From: JAJDZL01 sp965221175
GTDB taxonomy: Bacteria; Pseudomonadota; Gammaproteobacteria; Arenicellales; JAJDZL01
Assembly (NCBI GenBank): GCA_965221175.1
Contig: OZ244867.1
Coordinates: 1,736,001-1,800,000, forward strand
DNA: 64,000 nucleotides
Direction: 5' to 3'
The position numbers and the translations under genes were made by a program. Below the pieces are notes generated by a model that searched no databases, was not told the origin of the DNA, and saw nothing but the letters and a program-made list of their open reading frames with translations. This document shows, one piece after another, positions 54,466 through 63,953 of this stretch (position 1 is its first letter; the number at the start of each line of letters is the position of its first letter).

Positions 54466-55155
54466 TCAGTCTACTTCCGGCGTCGGATACATGAGTATTT
54501 CATGTATGTCCACTCGGGGATGCTGTTCAACAGCAAAAAGAATCGTGCCGGCAACGTCGTCAACTTCCATTGCAATCGCCCGGCGCTCACTGAAAATTTC
54601 TGTGTTTGTGACACCAGGTTCGACGATTGTCACGCGGACACCAGAACCTCGAAGTTCCTCCCTCAGATTATGCCCCATACCCGTTATCGCCCACTTGGTT
54701 GCACCATACATGGATCCGGCTATAGGTCTTCTGCCAGCAGCAGAGCCTAGCAACAGCAAGTGTCCTTTTGTTTTCTTGAGAGCAACAAGTCCCGCCCTTA
54801 CAGTCAAACCAATACCATAAATATTGGTGATGATCATTTCCTTCCATCGTTCAGGGTTACCCTCAGTGAAACCTCCACCGGAATGATAAATTCCGGCGTT
54901 TGCGAGGATTACATCTATGCGGCCAAAGTTTTCAATAGTACGACCGACCATTTCCTGCTGATCGCCCCACTGAGTGACATCACATTGAATCGCAAGCGCA
55001 CGCTCGGAACCACCGAGTTCTTCTGACAGCTGATCAAGCCGATCTTTTCTGCGAGCTGCCAAAGCCACCCTGAAACCTCTTTTCACAGCTTCTCGCGCGA
55101 CAGCAGCGCCAATTCCACTAGATGCTCCGGTAATCAGAAAAACTCTGTCGTTCAT
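54466..55155 (-). CDS. Short-chain dehydrogenase/reductase
   Basis: The 229-residue SDR has the cofactor loop TGASSGIGAAVA, a downstream NAGIYHSGG, LLLGSAAGRR with the catalytic Ser, and YGATKWA with the catalytic Tyr and Lys. Basic residues in ALAARRKDRL suggest NADPH use. It ends 43 bases before lysW on the same strand and may share its transcript, but a role in that pathway is not evident, since LysY already supplies the reduction. Confidence 0.87.
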   Translation of the reverse strand: MNDRVFLITGASSGIGAAVAREAVKRGFRVALAARRKDRLDQLSEELGGSERALAIQCDVTQWGDQQEMVGRTIENFGRIDVILANAGIYHSGGGFTEGNPERWKEMIITNIYGIGLTVRAGLVALKKTKGHLLLLGSAAGRRPIAGSMYGATKWAITGMGHNLREELRGSGVRVTIVEPGVTNTEIFSERRAIAMEVDDVAGTILFAVEQHPRVDIHEILMYPTPEVD

Positions 55156-55484
55156 GTCTGCTTGTTGCCAGCCAGGATGGTAATTGAGAATAGTTGCAAG
55201 CGGATTATTATAAATGCCAAATCTCGTAGTTCATTGCATGGTTAATCGGAACATATGCGTTGCTACGGTAGGCAATTTGTGAGTTCACGCTCTGAATCAC
55301 CCCATAGAAAATTCTGAGGCATAAAGATGATTCTATAATTTATACGGATAAAATTATTCATACATTACCTGTATCGCCAACGTAACGGATTGCTGTCCCT
55401 CGAATCGTCAGCCTCACCGTACACTGGACCGACTTTATATTCCTGAGTTGCTAACACCAACGAATTTGCTCCATAAACCGCCTT
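55156..55484. other. Divergent intergenic region between SDR and GTPase genes
   Basis: This 329-base AT-rich gap separates the minus-strand SDR from the plus-strand GTPase gene. It likely contains promoters for both, and hence perhaps for the lysW run. TATAATTT-like stretches lie near 55333. I see no gene or repeat. Confidence 0.45.
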
Positions 55485-56510
55485 ATGCCAACTAACGTCA
55501 CAGCTGACTATAAAAAAGCGGAACAGGCTTTTCGTGAAGCGAGAGAACCAACGGACCGCCTCCAGTGCCTCAAGGAAATGCTTCGTACCATCCCTAAGCA
55601 CAAAGGTACTGAGCATCTGCAACGAGACATTAAAACCCGGATGAAACTCCTGACCGATGAACTGTCAGGACCTCGAAAAGGTGGTGCGCGTACAGGTCCG
55701 TCGTACTCAGTTCGGCGCGAAGGCGCGGTGCAGATTGCACTGTTGGGGCCGCCTAATTCCGGAAAATCTCAACTTCACCACACTTTGACCGGAGCGCGTA
55801 CAGATATCGGCCCATATCCGTTCACGACACAACTTCCTATCCCAGGAATGATGCCGTTTGAAGATGTGCACATTCAACTCGTCGATTTGCCGCCAATTTC
55901 CCAAGACTACTTTGAGCCTTGGATCGTTAATGCTTTGCAACCAGCTGATGCTGCACTGCTTGTAGTTGACATAACCAATCCAGAGTGTATTGACCACATT
56001 CAGCAGGCTGTCGGTCAACTCGAAGGCAGAAAAATCAATCTGACAAATCAGTTCGAAGAAGACAGTAGTAAAATCATCAGCCAGCAGGATGATTTTGCAG
56101 ACCCTTTTCAAATTCGACTTCCTACCATACTGGTCGCAAATAAAATCGATCTCGCAAACAACCCGGATGAACTGGATGCCCTCAACGATCTTGTAAACAA
56201 CAGTTTTCCGTCCATCGCAGTATCTGCGAAGACGGGAGAGAACCTTGATCTCTTACCACGTATGATTTTCAACAAAATGAACATCGTGCGCGTATATACG
56301 AAAATACCTGGAAAACCAGCTGATACCAAACGACCTTTCACAATTATCTCAGGAGGTACGGTGTCCGACGTCGCACGGCAGATTCACAAAGATTTCGCTG
56401 AAACATTTCGATTTGCGAGAATCTGGGGGCAACATGTATTCGACGGACAGCAAGTCGGCCCTGATCACGTACTGCATGATTTGGATGTGGTCGAACTTCA
56501 CGTGAAGTAA
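55485..56510 (+). CDS. TGS-domain GTPase of the DRG/Obg type
   Basis: The 341-residue protein has an N-terminal helical part (residues 1-80), a G domain with G1 LGPPNSGKSQ, switch I-type GPYPFTTQLP, G3-position VDLPPIS, and G4 VANKIDLANN with VSAKTGEN as G5. A C-terminal TGS domain runs from about residue 265 (VRVYTKIPGKPADTKRPFTI to HDLDVVELHVK). The order matches archaeal and eukaryotic DRG proteins. The G3 motif lacks the Gly of D-x-x-G. The role is unknown, perhaps ribosome-linked. The MFS gene follows 18 bases on. Confidence 0.84.
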   Translation: MPTNVTADYKKAEQAFREAREPTDRLQCLKEMLRTIPKHKGTEHLQRDIKTRMKLLTDELSGPRKGGARTGPSYSVRREGAVQIALLGPPNSGKSQLHHTLTGARTDIGPYPFTTQLPIPGMMPFEDVHIQLVDLPPISQDYFEPWIVNALQPADAALLVVDITNPECIDHIQQAVGQLEGRKINLTNQFEEDSSKIISQQDDFADPFQIRLPTILVANKIDLANNPDELDALNDLVNNSFPSIAVSAKTGENLDLLPRMIFNKMNIVRVYTKIPGKPADTKRPFTIISGGTVSDVARQIHKDFAETFRFARIWGQHVFDGQQVGPDHVLHDLDVVELHVK

Positions 56511-56528
56511 ACAGGAAAAGAAAATCTC

Positions 56529-57755
56529 GTGAACGAAAAACGAATCATGGAACCGCGCGAACGAAAGATCGTTGGCGTAGTCGGGGCAGCTCATTTCTAC
56601 TCACACTTCTATTTTTTAGTGCTGCCGCTCATGTTTCCAATTCTGTATGATGTTTACGGAATCGGATATACAGAACTCGGAATTGGCTATGCAGTGTTCA
56701 GTGCTGCAACCGCACTGTTCCAGGCACCTATCGGATTTATTGTCGACCGCTACGGCGCACGATCCATCTTGATTGCAGGTGTCGCCGTGGAATCGGTGGT
56801 TCTAGCATTGTTCGGCGTTTTTCACAGTTACACATCCTACCTCATTTTGATGGGTTTGGCCGGCGTGGCAAACGCAGTTTATCACCCGTGCGACTATTCA
56901 ATCCTTACCCGTTCCATCCACAGCAGAAGCCTTGGTAAAGCGTTTTCGATTCACACGTTCTGCGGACAATCGGGTTCCGTAGCTGCCCCTATTGTCATTG
57001 TGCTGATTACTGCAGGTCTCGACTGGACTTATGCCTTGATGTTGTGCGGCGCTGTCGGACTGGTTGTAGTCGCATGTCTTGTAGTCGGATTTCGCGGTAT
57101 TGAATTGCCCAACATTCAAGAAGTGGATTCAACGGTTCAGAAACGGGGAAGCAGCTTGCGTCTGCTGTTCAGCTTGCCTGTACTTCTCGGCTGGCTATTC
57201 TTTCTCGGCTTCGCAATGAGCAGTACGGGTTTGTATGATTTTTCGGTCTCTGCGTTTACAGAGATTTACGACTCAACGCTTGCTCAAGCAGGAATCGTAA
57301 TCTGGCTGTTCCTTGCCGCCGACGCTGTCGGAATCCTCTGCGCGGGATTCTATGCGCATCGCTGGAACCGTCACGAACTAGTGGTGATGAACTGTTTCAT
57401 CATTGTCGCTGCCTGCATGTTTTTCATTACGCTGGTTCCTATGTCACTGATGGCACTTTCCATACCGATGACCATCGCCGGATTCTTTTATGGATTCATT
57501 GCGCCATCCAGAGATGTCATAATCTCAAATTTGGCGCCTGCCAAAGACATGGGAAAGGTTTTTGGCACAGTTACCACCGGATTCAATGCTGGGGGAATAT
57601 TGGGGGCGCCTCTGTTTGGATATTTGCTGGATCTAGGTGATCCATACTCAATTTTCTGGGGGGCTGGCATCATCTCCATTCTAACAATATTTACCACTGT
57701 AAATCCTTCTTCGCTACGGCTTCGGTCCGAGGCGTCCGCTGAACAAGGAAAGTAG
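56529..57755 (+). CDS. Major facilitator superfamily transporter
   Basis: The 408-residue protein has 12 predicted hydrophobic segments with the MFS motif between helices 2 and 3 (GFIVDRYGARSILIAG). A second half begins after a linker near residue 200. The start is GTG 56529 with an AGGAAAAG stretch about ten bases upstream. It is 18 bases after the GTPase gene and seven before the ThDP enzyme gene, so the three form a unit. The substrate is not determinable, though pairing with the decarboxylase suggests a small organic acid or amine. Confidence 0.86.
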   Translation: MNEKRIMEPRERKIVGVVGAAHFYSHFYFLVLPLMFPILYDVYGIGYTELGIGYAVFSAATALFQAPIGFIVDRYGARSILIAGVAVESVVLALFGVFHSYTSYLILMGLAGVANAVYHPCDYSILTRSIHSRSLGKAFSIHTFCGQSGSVAAPIVIVLITAGLDWTYALMLCGAVGLVVVACLVVGFRGIELPNIQEVDSTVQKRGSSLRLLFSLPVLLGWLFFLGFAMSSTGLYDFSVSAFTEIYDSTLAQAGIVIWLFLAADAVGILCAGFYAHRWNRHELVVMNCFIIVAACMFFITLVPMSLMALSIPMTIAGFFYGFIAPSRDVIISNLAPAKDMGKVFGTVTTGFNAGGILGAPLFGYLLDLGDPYSIFWGAGIISILTIFTTVNPSSLRLRSEASAEQGK

Positions 57756-57762
57756 AAAAGAC

Positions 57763-59391
57763 GTGGCCAATAGTCAAAATACATGTGGCATCAGCCTCAT
57801 GAAACTGCTCAAGAGTTATGGAACTGAGTTTGTTTTCGGCATTCCCGGAGTGCATACACTTGAGCTGTATCGAGGAATCGCAGAATCAGGAATTCAGCAC
57901 ATTACACCGCGGCACGAACAATCTGCCGGATTCATGGCAGATGGTTATGCACGTGCAACAGGCAAAGTTGGAGTCTGCTGTTTGATTACGGGACCTGGGG
58001 TAACCAACGCGGCAACGGCTCTTGCACAATCCTACTCCGACTCGGTTCCGGTTCTGGCGATTTCCAGTGTTAATAAATCTGGAAGCTTGGAATTAGGACA
58101 GGGTGATTTGCACGAATTGCCAGCCCAGCAAAAACTGACTGAACACTTTACCGCATTCAGTCAGACGATATTTGACGTCGAATCGGTGCCGGAAGTCGTT
58201 GCCCGGGCATACTCCGTATTCGACGCTTTGCGGCCGCGCCCTGTACACATCGAAATTCCCATTGATCTGATTGACAGCAATGTAGGTTGGAAGCCTGTAC
58301 AGGCTATGCGAGTTCAAGCACCACATGCTTCACAAAGTCTTCTTGAACTGGCTGCCAAGCGACTGTCTTCAGCAAACTGTCCCGCAGTTATATTTGGTGG
58401 CGGGTGTAAACATGCTGCATCGGAGGCAAATCAACTCATCGACCTGCTGAATGCCCCTGCAGTCACTACGTTCGCTGGAAAGGGAGTGATATCCGAGGAC
58501 CACCCGCTCAGTTTGGGCGCAAACCTGCTACATCCCCCAATTCTGGATTTCCTGCAGCAAGCAGATGTTGTGCTTGCTGTCGGCACGCACTTGTCGGAAA
58601 CCGATATCTGGAGTCGGGGAGGGGATATTGCGTTTGGCGGTGACTTGATTCGAGTGGACATAGATGCCGGGCAAATCTATCAGAATGCAATGCCCAACAT
58701 TGGCATCATAGGAGATTCACGCCATGCATTACAGGAGTTGTCCAAGCTGATTTCCTCTGTTTCCAGTCGTATTCAACTGGTTCGAAAGAAGCAGGAATAT
58801 CTGGTAGGCAATTTACTCGACAGTATGCCGCCGCACTGGTACGAAAACACCTCAATTCATGCGAAAATCTGGAACATTATTCGAGAAGTTCTGCCAGAAG
58901 ATGGCATTGTCACAGCGGACTCCACGCAGATCGTCTACAGCGGAAATTATATATATCCAGCACGCCAACCTAGAACTTATCTCACTTCCACAACCGGTTT
59001 CGGAACGCTCGGCTATGCGTTGCCCGCGGCGATTGGCGCAAAATTAGGCAAACCTGAAGTTCCTGTAGTTTGCGTGGTTGGAGACGGCGGCTTCCTGTTT
59101 ACGATTCAAGAATTAGCCACGGCGGTTGAACACAGACTGCCAATCGTTATTGTGCTCTGGCATAACGACGGGTACGGAGAGATACGGGACAATTTCAAAA
59201 GGTTCAACATTCCCCTGGTCGGAGTCGATCTTGAGATGCCTGATTTTTTGGCAGTCGCTAGAGGATTTGGCTGCAATGCCAAGCGTGCGGGCAATCTTGG
59301 GGAATTTGCACAACTGCTGCAAGATGGATTAGAGGCTGATCGTCCAACCCTGCTGGAAATTCAGCCTGAAATATTTGCTTGGCAGGACTAA
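57763..59391 (+). CDS. ThDP-dependent decarboxylase/acetolactate synthase-like protein
   Basis: The 542-residue protein has the three domains of ThDP enzymes. The N-terminal domain has FVFGIPGVHTLELYRGI and PRHEQSAGFMADGYARATGK with the catalytic Glu. The C-terminal domain has the ThDP motif VVGDGGFLFTIQELATA and HNDGYGEI. The early LYRGI pattern and the lack of a regulatory partner make it look like a 2-oxo acid decarboxylase of the AruI type (5-guanidino-2-oxopentanoate decarboxylase) rather than IlvB. The start is GTG 57763. Its nearness to a lysine/arginine-type cluster is suggestive only. Confidence 0.78.
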   Translation: MANSQNTCGISLMKLLKSYGTEFVFGIPGVHTLELYRGIAESGIQHITPRHEQSAGFMADGYARATGKVGVCCLITGPGVTNAATALAQSYSDSVPVLAISSVNKSGSLELGQGDLHELPAQQKLTEHFTAFSQTIFDVESVPEVVARAYSVFDALRPRPVHIEIPIDLIDSNVGWKPVQAMRVQAPHASQSLLELAAKRLSSANCPAVIFGGGCKHAASEANQLIDLLNAPAVTTFAGKGVISEDHPLSLGANLLHPPILDFLQQADVVLAVGTHLSETDIWSRGGDIAFGGDLIRVDIDAGQIYQNAMPNIGIIGDSRHALQELSKLISSVSSRIQLVRKKQEYLVGNLLDSMPPHWYENTSIHAKIWNIIREVLPEDGIVTADSTQIVYSGNYIYPARQPRTYLTSTTGFGTLGYALPAAIGAKLGKPEVPVVCVVGDGGFLFTIQELATAVEHRLPIVIVLWHNDGYGEIRDNFKRFNIPLVGVDLEMPDFLAVARGFGCNAKRAGNLGEFAQLLQDGLEADRPTLLEIQPEIFAWQD

Positions 59392-59449
59392 CGAATATCG
59401 AATTGCCTGAGCTGCTCGGATTTTCAATTTTCGCAATGAGGCTGCCGGC

Positions 59450-60121
59450 TCATGCTTGTTCCACAACTAGATAACACGGTCGTCCCCAGGAAGTGTTGGG
59501 ATTACTCATCATCAAGTCAACGAATATTGGAACCATAAAAGCGAGAATATTTTTTGAATCCTTGATTTGTTCCCGATTTACACTGCTCTGCCAGGTAGCG
59601 GCACCATGAAATACCTGATTCCTCAATACGTACAGGCGATCAAATATCAAGTCAAGTATTCTTGCTGTATCTTCTCTCTGAAGCGCTCGAAGACTCATCT
59701 CTTTGGTTTTCTCGAATCTTTCCTCCCAGTTTTCATTGCCTGGCACTTGATTGTAGTGATTCCAGAATGGTTGATAGACATACTTGTTGCGCATTAGGTT
59801 TCGAACCGGATCTGAAAACTGATGCCATAATTCATCATAAATTCTGTGATTTCTATCCAGTTTGGCAATTTTCTCAAAAAATATCTTGTAGGCGCCCCTT
59901 TCCCCTTCAATTGACTCTGAATACTCAACTTTTTCTCGCGCATATAGAGCATTGAACGCCAGCCAGTAGAAGATAAATGCGGCATCATCATCATCTTGTT
60001 GTCCCTCTGCGCGAGTAAGCCAACTTAACGAACGGTGAACGCGAAGAGCGACATCTTTAGGGAACGTTTCCAAGATTTCACTTTTTCGTTTAAGCAATTC
60101 TTCGGTAGTCAGGTTGCTCAT
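59450..60121 (-). CDS. HEPN-motif protein
   Basis: The 223-residue protein has no family I can name with certainty. It is mostly helical and acidic-basic mixed, with YWLAFNALYAREK near residue 60 and the late RLYVLRNQVFHGAATW near residue 170. R-N-x-x-x-H in the latter is the R-x4-6-H motif of HEPN domains, which often act as RNases in toxin-antitoxin and defence systems. No nucleotidyltransferase partner lies adjacent. Starts at TTG 60133 or GTG 60154 are also possible, since an AAGGGAG box lies upstream of them. It converges with the ThDP gene. Confidence 0.6.
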   Translation of the reverse strand: MSNLTTEELLKRKSEILETFPKDVALRVHRSLSWLTRAEGQQDDDDAAFIFYWLAFNALYAREKVEYSESIEGERGAYKIFFEKIAKLDRNHRIYDELWHQFSDPVRNLMRNKYVYQPFWNHYNQVPGNENWEERFEKTKEMSLRALQREDTARILDLIFDRLYVLRNQVFHGAATWQSSVNREQIKDSKNILAFMVPIFVDLMMSNPNTSWGRPCYLVVEQA

Positions 60122-60421
60122 CTCTACGCTCAATTTCACTCCCTTCAAACACACGTCACCAATTGAAAATGTACCACAATCGGCCGCCGTTATTGAACTA
60201 TTTATTGAGAATATTCTTTATCGAATTTCATCCACAACCTCAACGTCGATAAGTTAGAAAATTACTTGTATCCAAATAGCAGAAGCTTCAAAAAGTTTGT
60301 TATTCAGTGCCATTTCGCACAAAATATGACATCAAATTGGATACTCAAGGGATTAGTACAGTAGCACCTATGGTTTTACCGCTTTCAATCGCCTGATGTG
60401 CCTTGACAGCGTCCTTCAATG

Positions 60422-60430
60422 CATATTCGT
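60422..60430. repeat. Left copy of 9-bp target-site duplication
   Basis: CATATTCGT flanks the left end of the insertion sequence and is repeated exactly at 61950-61958 on the right. It lies inside the Tyr-Glu-Tyr-Ala part of the quinone oxidoreductase gene. Confidence 0.93.
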
Positions 60431-61949
60431 CAGCAGTTCTCATTTTGGCAGTTATTTTTGATCCGGTTCATTGGATATAAACGTAAGTAATTGTTTTTAT
60501 TGACTTGTACTTTTTCGCTGAATCTGCTATGATACGCCAACATGAAATTGATGGTCGATCATCTCATTGGCAAACTGCGAAATCGATTCCACAACATCGC
60601 AGACCCTCGCAACGGCAGCAACAAACAATACACCTTCGTCGATATCGCGATGGCAGCGTTTTCGGTTTTTTTCATTCAGTCGCCGTCTTTTCTTGAGCAT
60701 CAGAGAACGTTCCATCAGGCGCAGAACAAAAATGCGTGCCGGTCTTTATTCGGCATCTGCAAACTGCCAACTGACAATCATATTCGAGAGCAATTGGACC
60801 GAATCGACTGTCAGGATGTCTACCCTGGATTCGACATAGCGCTGGAACAAATGGAGAAATATCAAGCACTTAAGCCTTTCCAAATTCTCGACGGGCGCTG
60901 CCTTTTGGCATTGGATGGCTCTGAATTTCACAACTCCTACAAGATTCAGTGTCCGCAATGTCGCACCCGACTTCGAAGCTCTGGCGAGACCGAATATCAC
61001 CATATCGTGCTGTGCGCCACCTTGGTTGGCATCGGCCACCGCGAGGTGCTGCCGTTGCGCCCGCAGTTTATCACGCCGCAAGACGGGGATCAAAAACAGG
61101 ATTGCGAAACCAAAGCCGCCTACCGCTGGTTCGATCAAAACGCAGCGCGCTACGCATCTTTGCGTCCGATTTACCTGGGCGATGATCTGTATGCCAGTCA
61201 GCCGATGTGCGAAAAGGTCACACAAGCTGGCGGCGATTTCATCTTCCGCGTCAAAGAAGGTTCTCATAAAACACTTTTCAGTTATCTTGATGGGGTTACC
61301 TGGCCAACCAAGCGGGTGGTCAAAAAAACACCGGGACGCAACCAGCCGAATTTGATTTATCAGTATCGTATCGCCAAGCAGTTGCCGATCAGAGACGGCA
61401 ACGATGCGTTGAAGGTCAATTACGTTGAACTTCAAATTCGCCGGGGCGGCGACCGCAAACCCACGCAGAGCTTTCGCTTCGTCACCTCGCTTGATGTCAC
61501 CAAAGCCAATGCAGCCGACATTGCAGCCGCCGGTCGGGCACGCTGGAAGATTGAAAACGAAGGGTTTAACTTGTTGAAAAAGCACGGCTATCACATGGAG
61601 CATAACTTCGGACACGGCAAACAGGGGCTGTCCGACACACTGATGACTTTGAACCTGATCGCATTTGCGTTTCATGCCGTATGCAACCACCTGTGCGAAC
61701 TGTGGCAGGCCGCCAGAGCCAGATTTTCCAGAAAACATCGGTTCTTTGTCGCCATTGACATCATCAACTGCTATCTTTACTTTGAAAACTGGCAAGCGCT
61801 TCTCAGTGCCACTGCCAACCCACAACCGCGACTGCCCCCGTAGCTTGATATTGCCTCTCGGCTGACAAGCCGGATACTCAATTCCGTTTTTTTCAAAAAC
61901 ATGGAGATTACATGGAAATTAAAATGAATACCTAAAATGAGAACTGCTG
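60431..61949 (+). mobile_element. Insertion sequence, 1,519 bp, with one transposase gene
   Basis: The ends are inverted repeats: CAGCAGTTCTCATTTTGG at the left and the reverse complement of CAGCAGTTCTCATTTTAG at the right, with weaker matching inward. A perfect 9-bp duplication flanks the element. The single transposase gene is intact and spans most of its length. This looks like a recent insertion. The family name is uncertain (IS4-like or ISNCY group), as I could not search ISfinder. Confidence 0.93.
60542..61843 (+). CDS. DDE transposase of the insertion sequence
   Basis: The 433-residue protein has a DDE layout of the IS4-like kind. The first Asp is in LLALDGSEFHNS (about 125), the second in IYLGDDLYASQ (about 214), and the Glu in RARWKIENEGFNLLKKHGY (about 338 or 340). 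A zinc-knuckle-like KIQCPQCRTRL follows the first Asp. The start ATG at 60542 lies 111 bases inside the left end. There is no frameshift or stop, so the element could still move. Confidence 0.9.
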   Translation: MKLMVDHLIGKLRNRFHNIADPRNGSNKQYTFVDIAMAAFSVFFIQSPSFLEHQRTFHQAQNKNACRSLFGICKLPTDNHIREQLDRIDCQDVYPGFDIALEQMEKYQALKPFQILDGRCLLALDGSEFHNSYKIQCPQCRTRLRSSGETEYHHIVLCATLVGIGHREVLPLRPQFITPQDGDQKQDCETKAAYRWFDQNAARYASLRPIYLGDDLYASQPMCEKVTQAGGDFIFRVKEGSHKTLFSYLDGVTWPTKRVVKKTPGRNQPNLIYQYRIAKQLPIRDGNDALKVNYVELQIRRGGDRKPTQSFRFVTSLDVTKANAADIAAAGRARWKIENEGFNLLKKHGYHMEHNFGHGKQGLSDTLMTLNLIAFAFHAVCNHLCELWQAARARFSRKHRFFVAIDIINCYLYFENWQALLSATANPQPRLPP

Positions 61950-61958
61950 CATATTCGT
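61950..61958. repeat. Right copy of 9-bp target-site duplication
   Basis: CATATTCGT follows the right end of the element (61949) and matches the copy at 60422-60430. Joining the flanks at one copy restores the oxidoreductase frame as INYEYALKDAVKAHQ. Confidence 0.93.
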
Positions 61959-62909
61959 AATTGATGTGGGCTTGAATTACACCCTTGCCGATTGCTTCAA
62001 ACAAGCCTTGCGCTGTACTGACCAGGTCCGCCCGTTTCTCAACATAGTGCATGATCGCGGGACGCGTAATGAATAAAGAGCCACGACTTCCCAAGTCTTT
62101 GATGATGTCAACCGGTTCCGGCGGCCCCGACACATGTCCATAAGCTGCGCAAACACCCATGGGGCGTAGACTATCCAGCGATTTCTGCAGGGTATCCCTG
62201 CCAATGGACTCATATACGACGGCAACCCTTTCACCGTCGGTTACTTCGCGAACTTTTGCAACAAAATCTTCATTTGCTCTTACAACCGGGTAGTCGCATC
62301 CTGCAGCACGGGCTGCTTCCGCTTTCTCCGGAGTGCTGACAGTACCAATAACAGTTGCGCCCAGTGCTTTCCCCCACTCGCATAGAAGGAGCCCCATGGC
62401 ACCTGCAGCTGCATGCACCAAAATCGTTTCGCCGGGCTGTACGCAGTAGGTCCTATGCAGAAGATAGTGTGCTGTCATCCCTTTCAGCAGCAAGGCGGCC
62501 ACTTGCCGGTCTTCCAGTGTATCCGGTAAATGCACCAGTTGATCGGCAGGATAGTTTCGAACTTCCGCATAACTTCCAAGTGGAGGAATTGCGTAAGCGA
62601 CGCGGTCGCCCACTCGAAATCTGCTCACCTCACTTCCTATGTCTTCGACAATTCCGACAGCTTCAAAACCGATCACTACAGGGCAAGGGGAACTGGCCAC
62701 GGATGCGGAACGCCGCCTCGGTGATAAGTATCCGCAAAATTGACCCCAATCACAGTGTGCCGCAAACGAACTTCATTGGGCTGGGGATTAGCGACTGACC
62801 AATCCTGCCAGCACATGTTTTCCGCAGCGCCAAGTTCGTGAACTACCAGTGCTTTTAGCATTTTGTCAATTTGTGTGAAGAAAAATTCGAATTCCAGCGA
62901 TAGACTAAC

Positions 62910-63953
62910 TTACAGCGTACCATCTACTTTTAGTCTTTCGTGCATGATCGGACTGGTTGTGGTGAACTGAACTCTTTGCTTAAGTTCAGGATACAGATAG
63001 TGCTGCACTCCAAAAGCAGCCATTGCCGCTTCGTGGAACCCACAAAGAATGAGCTTCTTTTTCCCAGGATAGGAAACTATATCTCCGATCGCGAATATTC
63101 CCGGCTCGCTGGTTTGGCAGTCGGAAGTTTCTACGGTTATCGTCTTGCGGTCAAGCTGTAGACCCCACTGCGCAATAGGACCAAGATTTGGAGATAAACC
63201 ATAGAAAGCAAGCAACTCGTCAAACTCTATATCGATGGTCTCCGGCGCGTCACCGAACGTGATCACCCGAATACCCGCGAGTGCGTCGTTGTTTTCGATA
63301 ATCTTTTCTATTCGCCCGATGTGATATACCATGGAACCATCGTTTCGAGCTGCCAGTTTCTTCATTTTCTCAACAGATGCAGGCTGAGCACGAAACTCTT
63401 TTCGGCGATGCACCAAGACGACACTTTGCGCAATTTCGTGTAGTTCTAGTACCCAATCCAAGGCCGAGTCACCGCCACCAAGGATAGCGACTCTCTTGTC
63501 CCGATATTTCTCTTTGTCCTCAACGTGATAATTCAGATTTTTACCTTGGTAGCTGGCGGCGCCGGGCGTTCGCAGCGGCCGTGCGTCAAAAGCTCCCAAA
63601 CCACCCGCAATCACGATCGAACCGGCATCAAACTGAGTTCCGGATGATGTCGTCACATCAAATCTTCCGTCGTCGCGTTTACTGACCTCCGTAACCTGCT
63701 GCCCAAGCACATACTCTGAATCAAATGGAGAAGCCTGTTGTTCCAGCAAATCAACTAGCTCTTGTCCACCGACTATGGGGTAAGCCGGAATGTCATAAAT
63801 TGGTTTATCTGCGTATAAGGTTGAACACTGTCCACCAGTTACGGGGAGAGAGTCAATAATATGACATTTGATTCCGAGCAATCCCAGCTCAAATACTTGA
63901 AACAAGCCGCAGGGTCCTGCTCCAACGATGATTACTTCAGTGTTAATTTTCAT
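62910..63953 (-). CDS. Ferredoxin/flavodoxin-NADP reductase, thioredoxin reductase-like
   Basis: The 347-residue flavoprotein has an FAD motif VGAGPCGLFQVFELG at the start and an NADPH motif LGGGDSALDWVLEL near residue 158, followed by HRRKEFRAQ. AIGDIVSYPGKKKLILCGFHEAA closes the FAD site. It lacks the redox CxxC of thioredoxin reductase, as expected for the FNR group of TrxR-like enzymes. It would move electrons between NADPH and ferredoxin. It is upstream of the broken quinone oxidoreductase gene on the same strand. Confidence 0.9.
   Translation of the reverse strand: MKINTEVIIVGAGPCGLFQVFELGLLGIKCHIIDSLPVTGGQCSTLYADKPIYDIPAYPIVGGQELVDLLEQQASPFDSEYVLGQQVTEVSKRDDGRFDVTTSSGTQFDAGSIVIAGGLGAFDARPLRTPGAASYQGKNLNYHVEDKEKYRDKRVAILGGGDSALDWVLELHEIAQSVVLVHRRKEFRAQPASVEKMKKLAARNDGSMVYHIGRIEKIIENNDALAGIRVITFGDAPETIDIEFDELLAFYGLSPNLGPIAQWGLQLDRKTITVETSDCQTSEPGIFAIGDIVSYPGKKKLILCGFHEAAMAAFGVQHYLYPELKQRVQFTTTSPIMHERLKVDGTL

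Larger units (their letters stand above)
60345..62861 (-). pseudogene. NADPH:quinone oxidoreductase gene split by an insertion sequence
   Basis: The zinc-free MDR family protein (Qor type) is in three pieces. The start at 62861 reads MLKALVVHELGAAENMCWQD to RHTVIGVNFADTYHRGGVPH and soon hits a TAG. A shifted frame from about 62700 continues VIGFEAVGIVEDIGSEV, GSYAEVRNYPADQL, the NADPH loop VHAAAGAMGLLLCEWGKALG, and HINYEYA, where the insertion element begins. Beyond the element, ALKDAVKAHQAIESGKTIGA and TVLIP end at a TGA (60345-60347). So there is one frameshift near 62680 and one transposon insertion. The two lesions show no return of function without repair of both. Confidence 0.9.

Noticed and set aside
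60542..61843. Long minus-strand open frame antisense to the transposase
   Set aside because: The plus-strand frame shows the DDE motifs and covers the element, so the antisense frame is a shadow.
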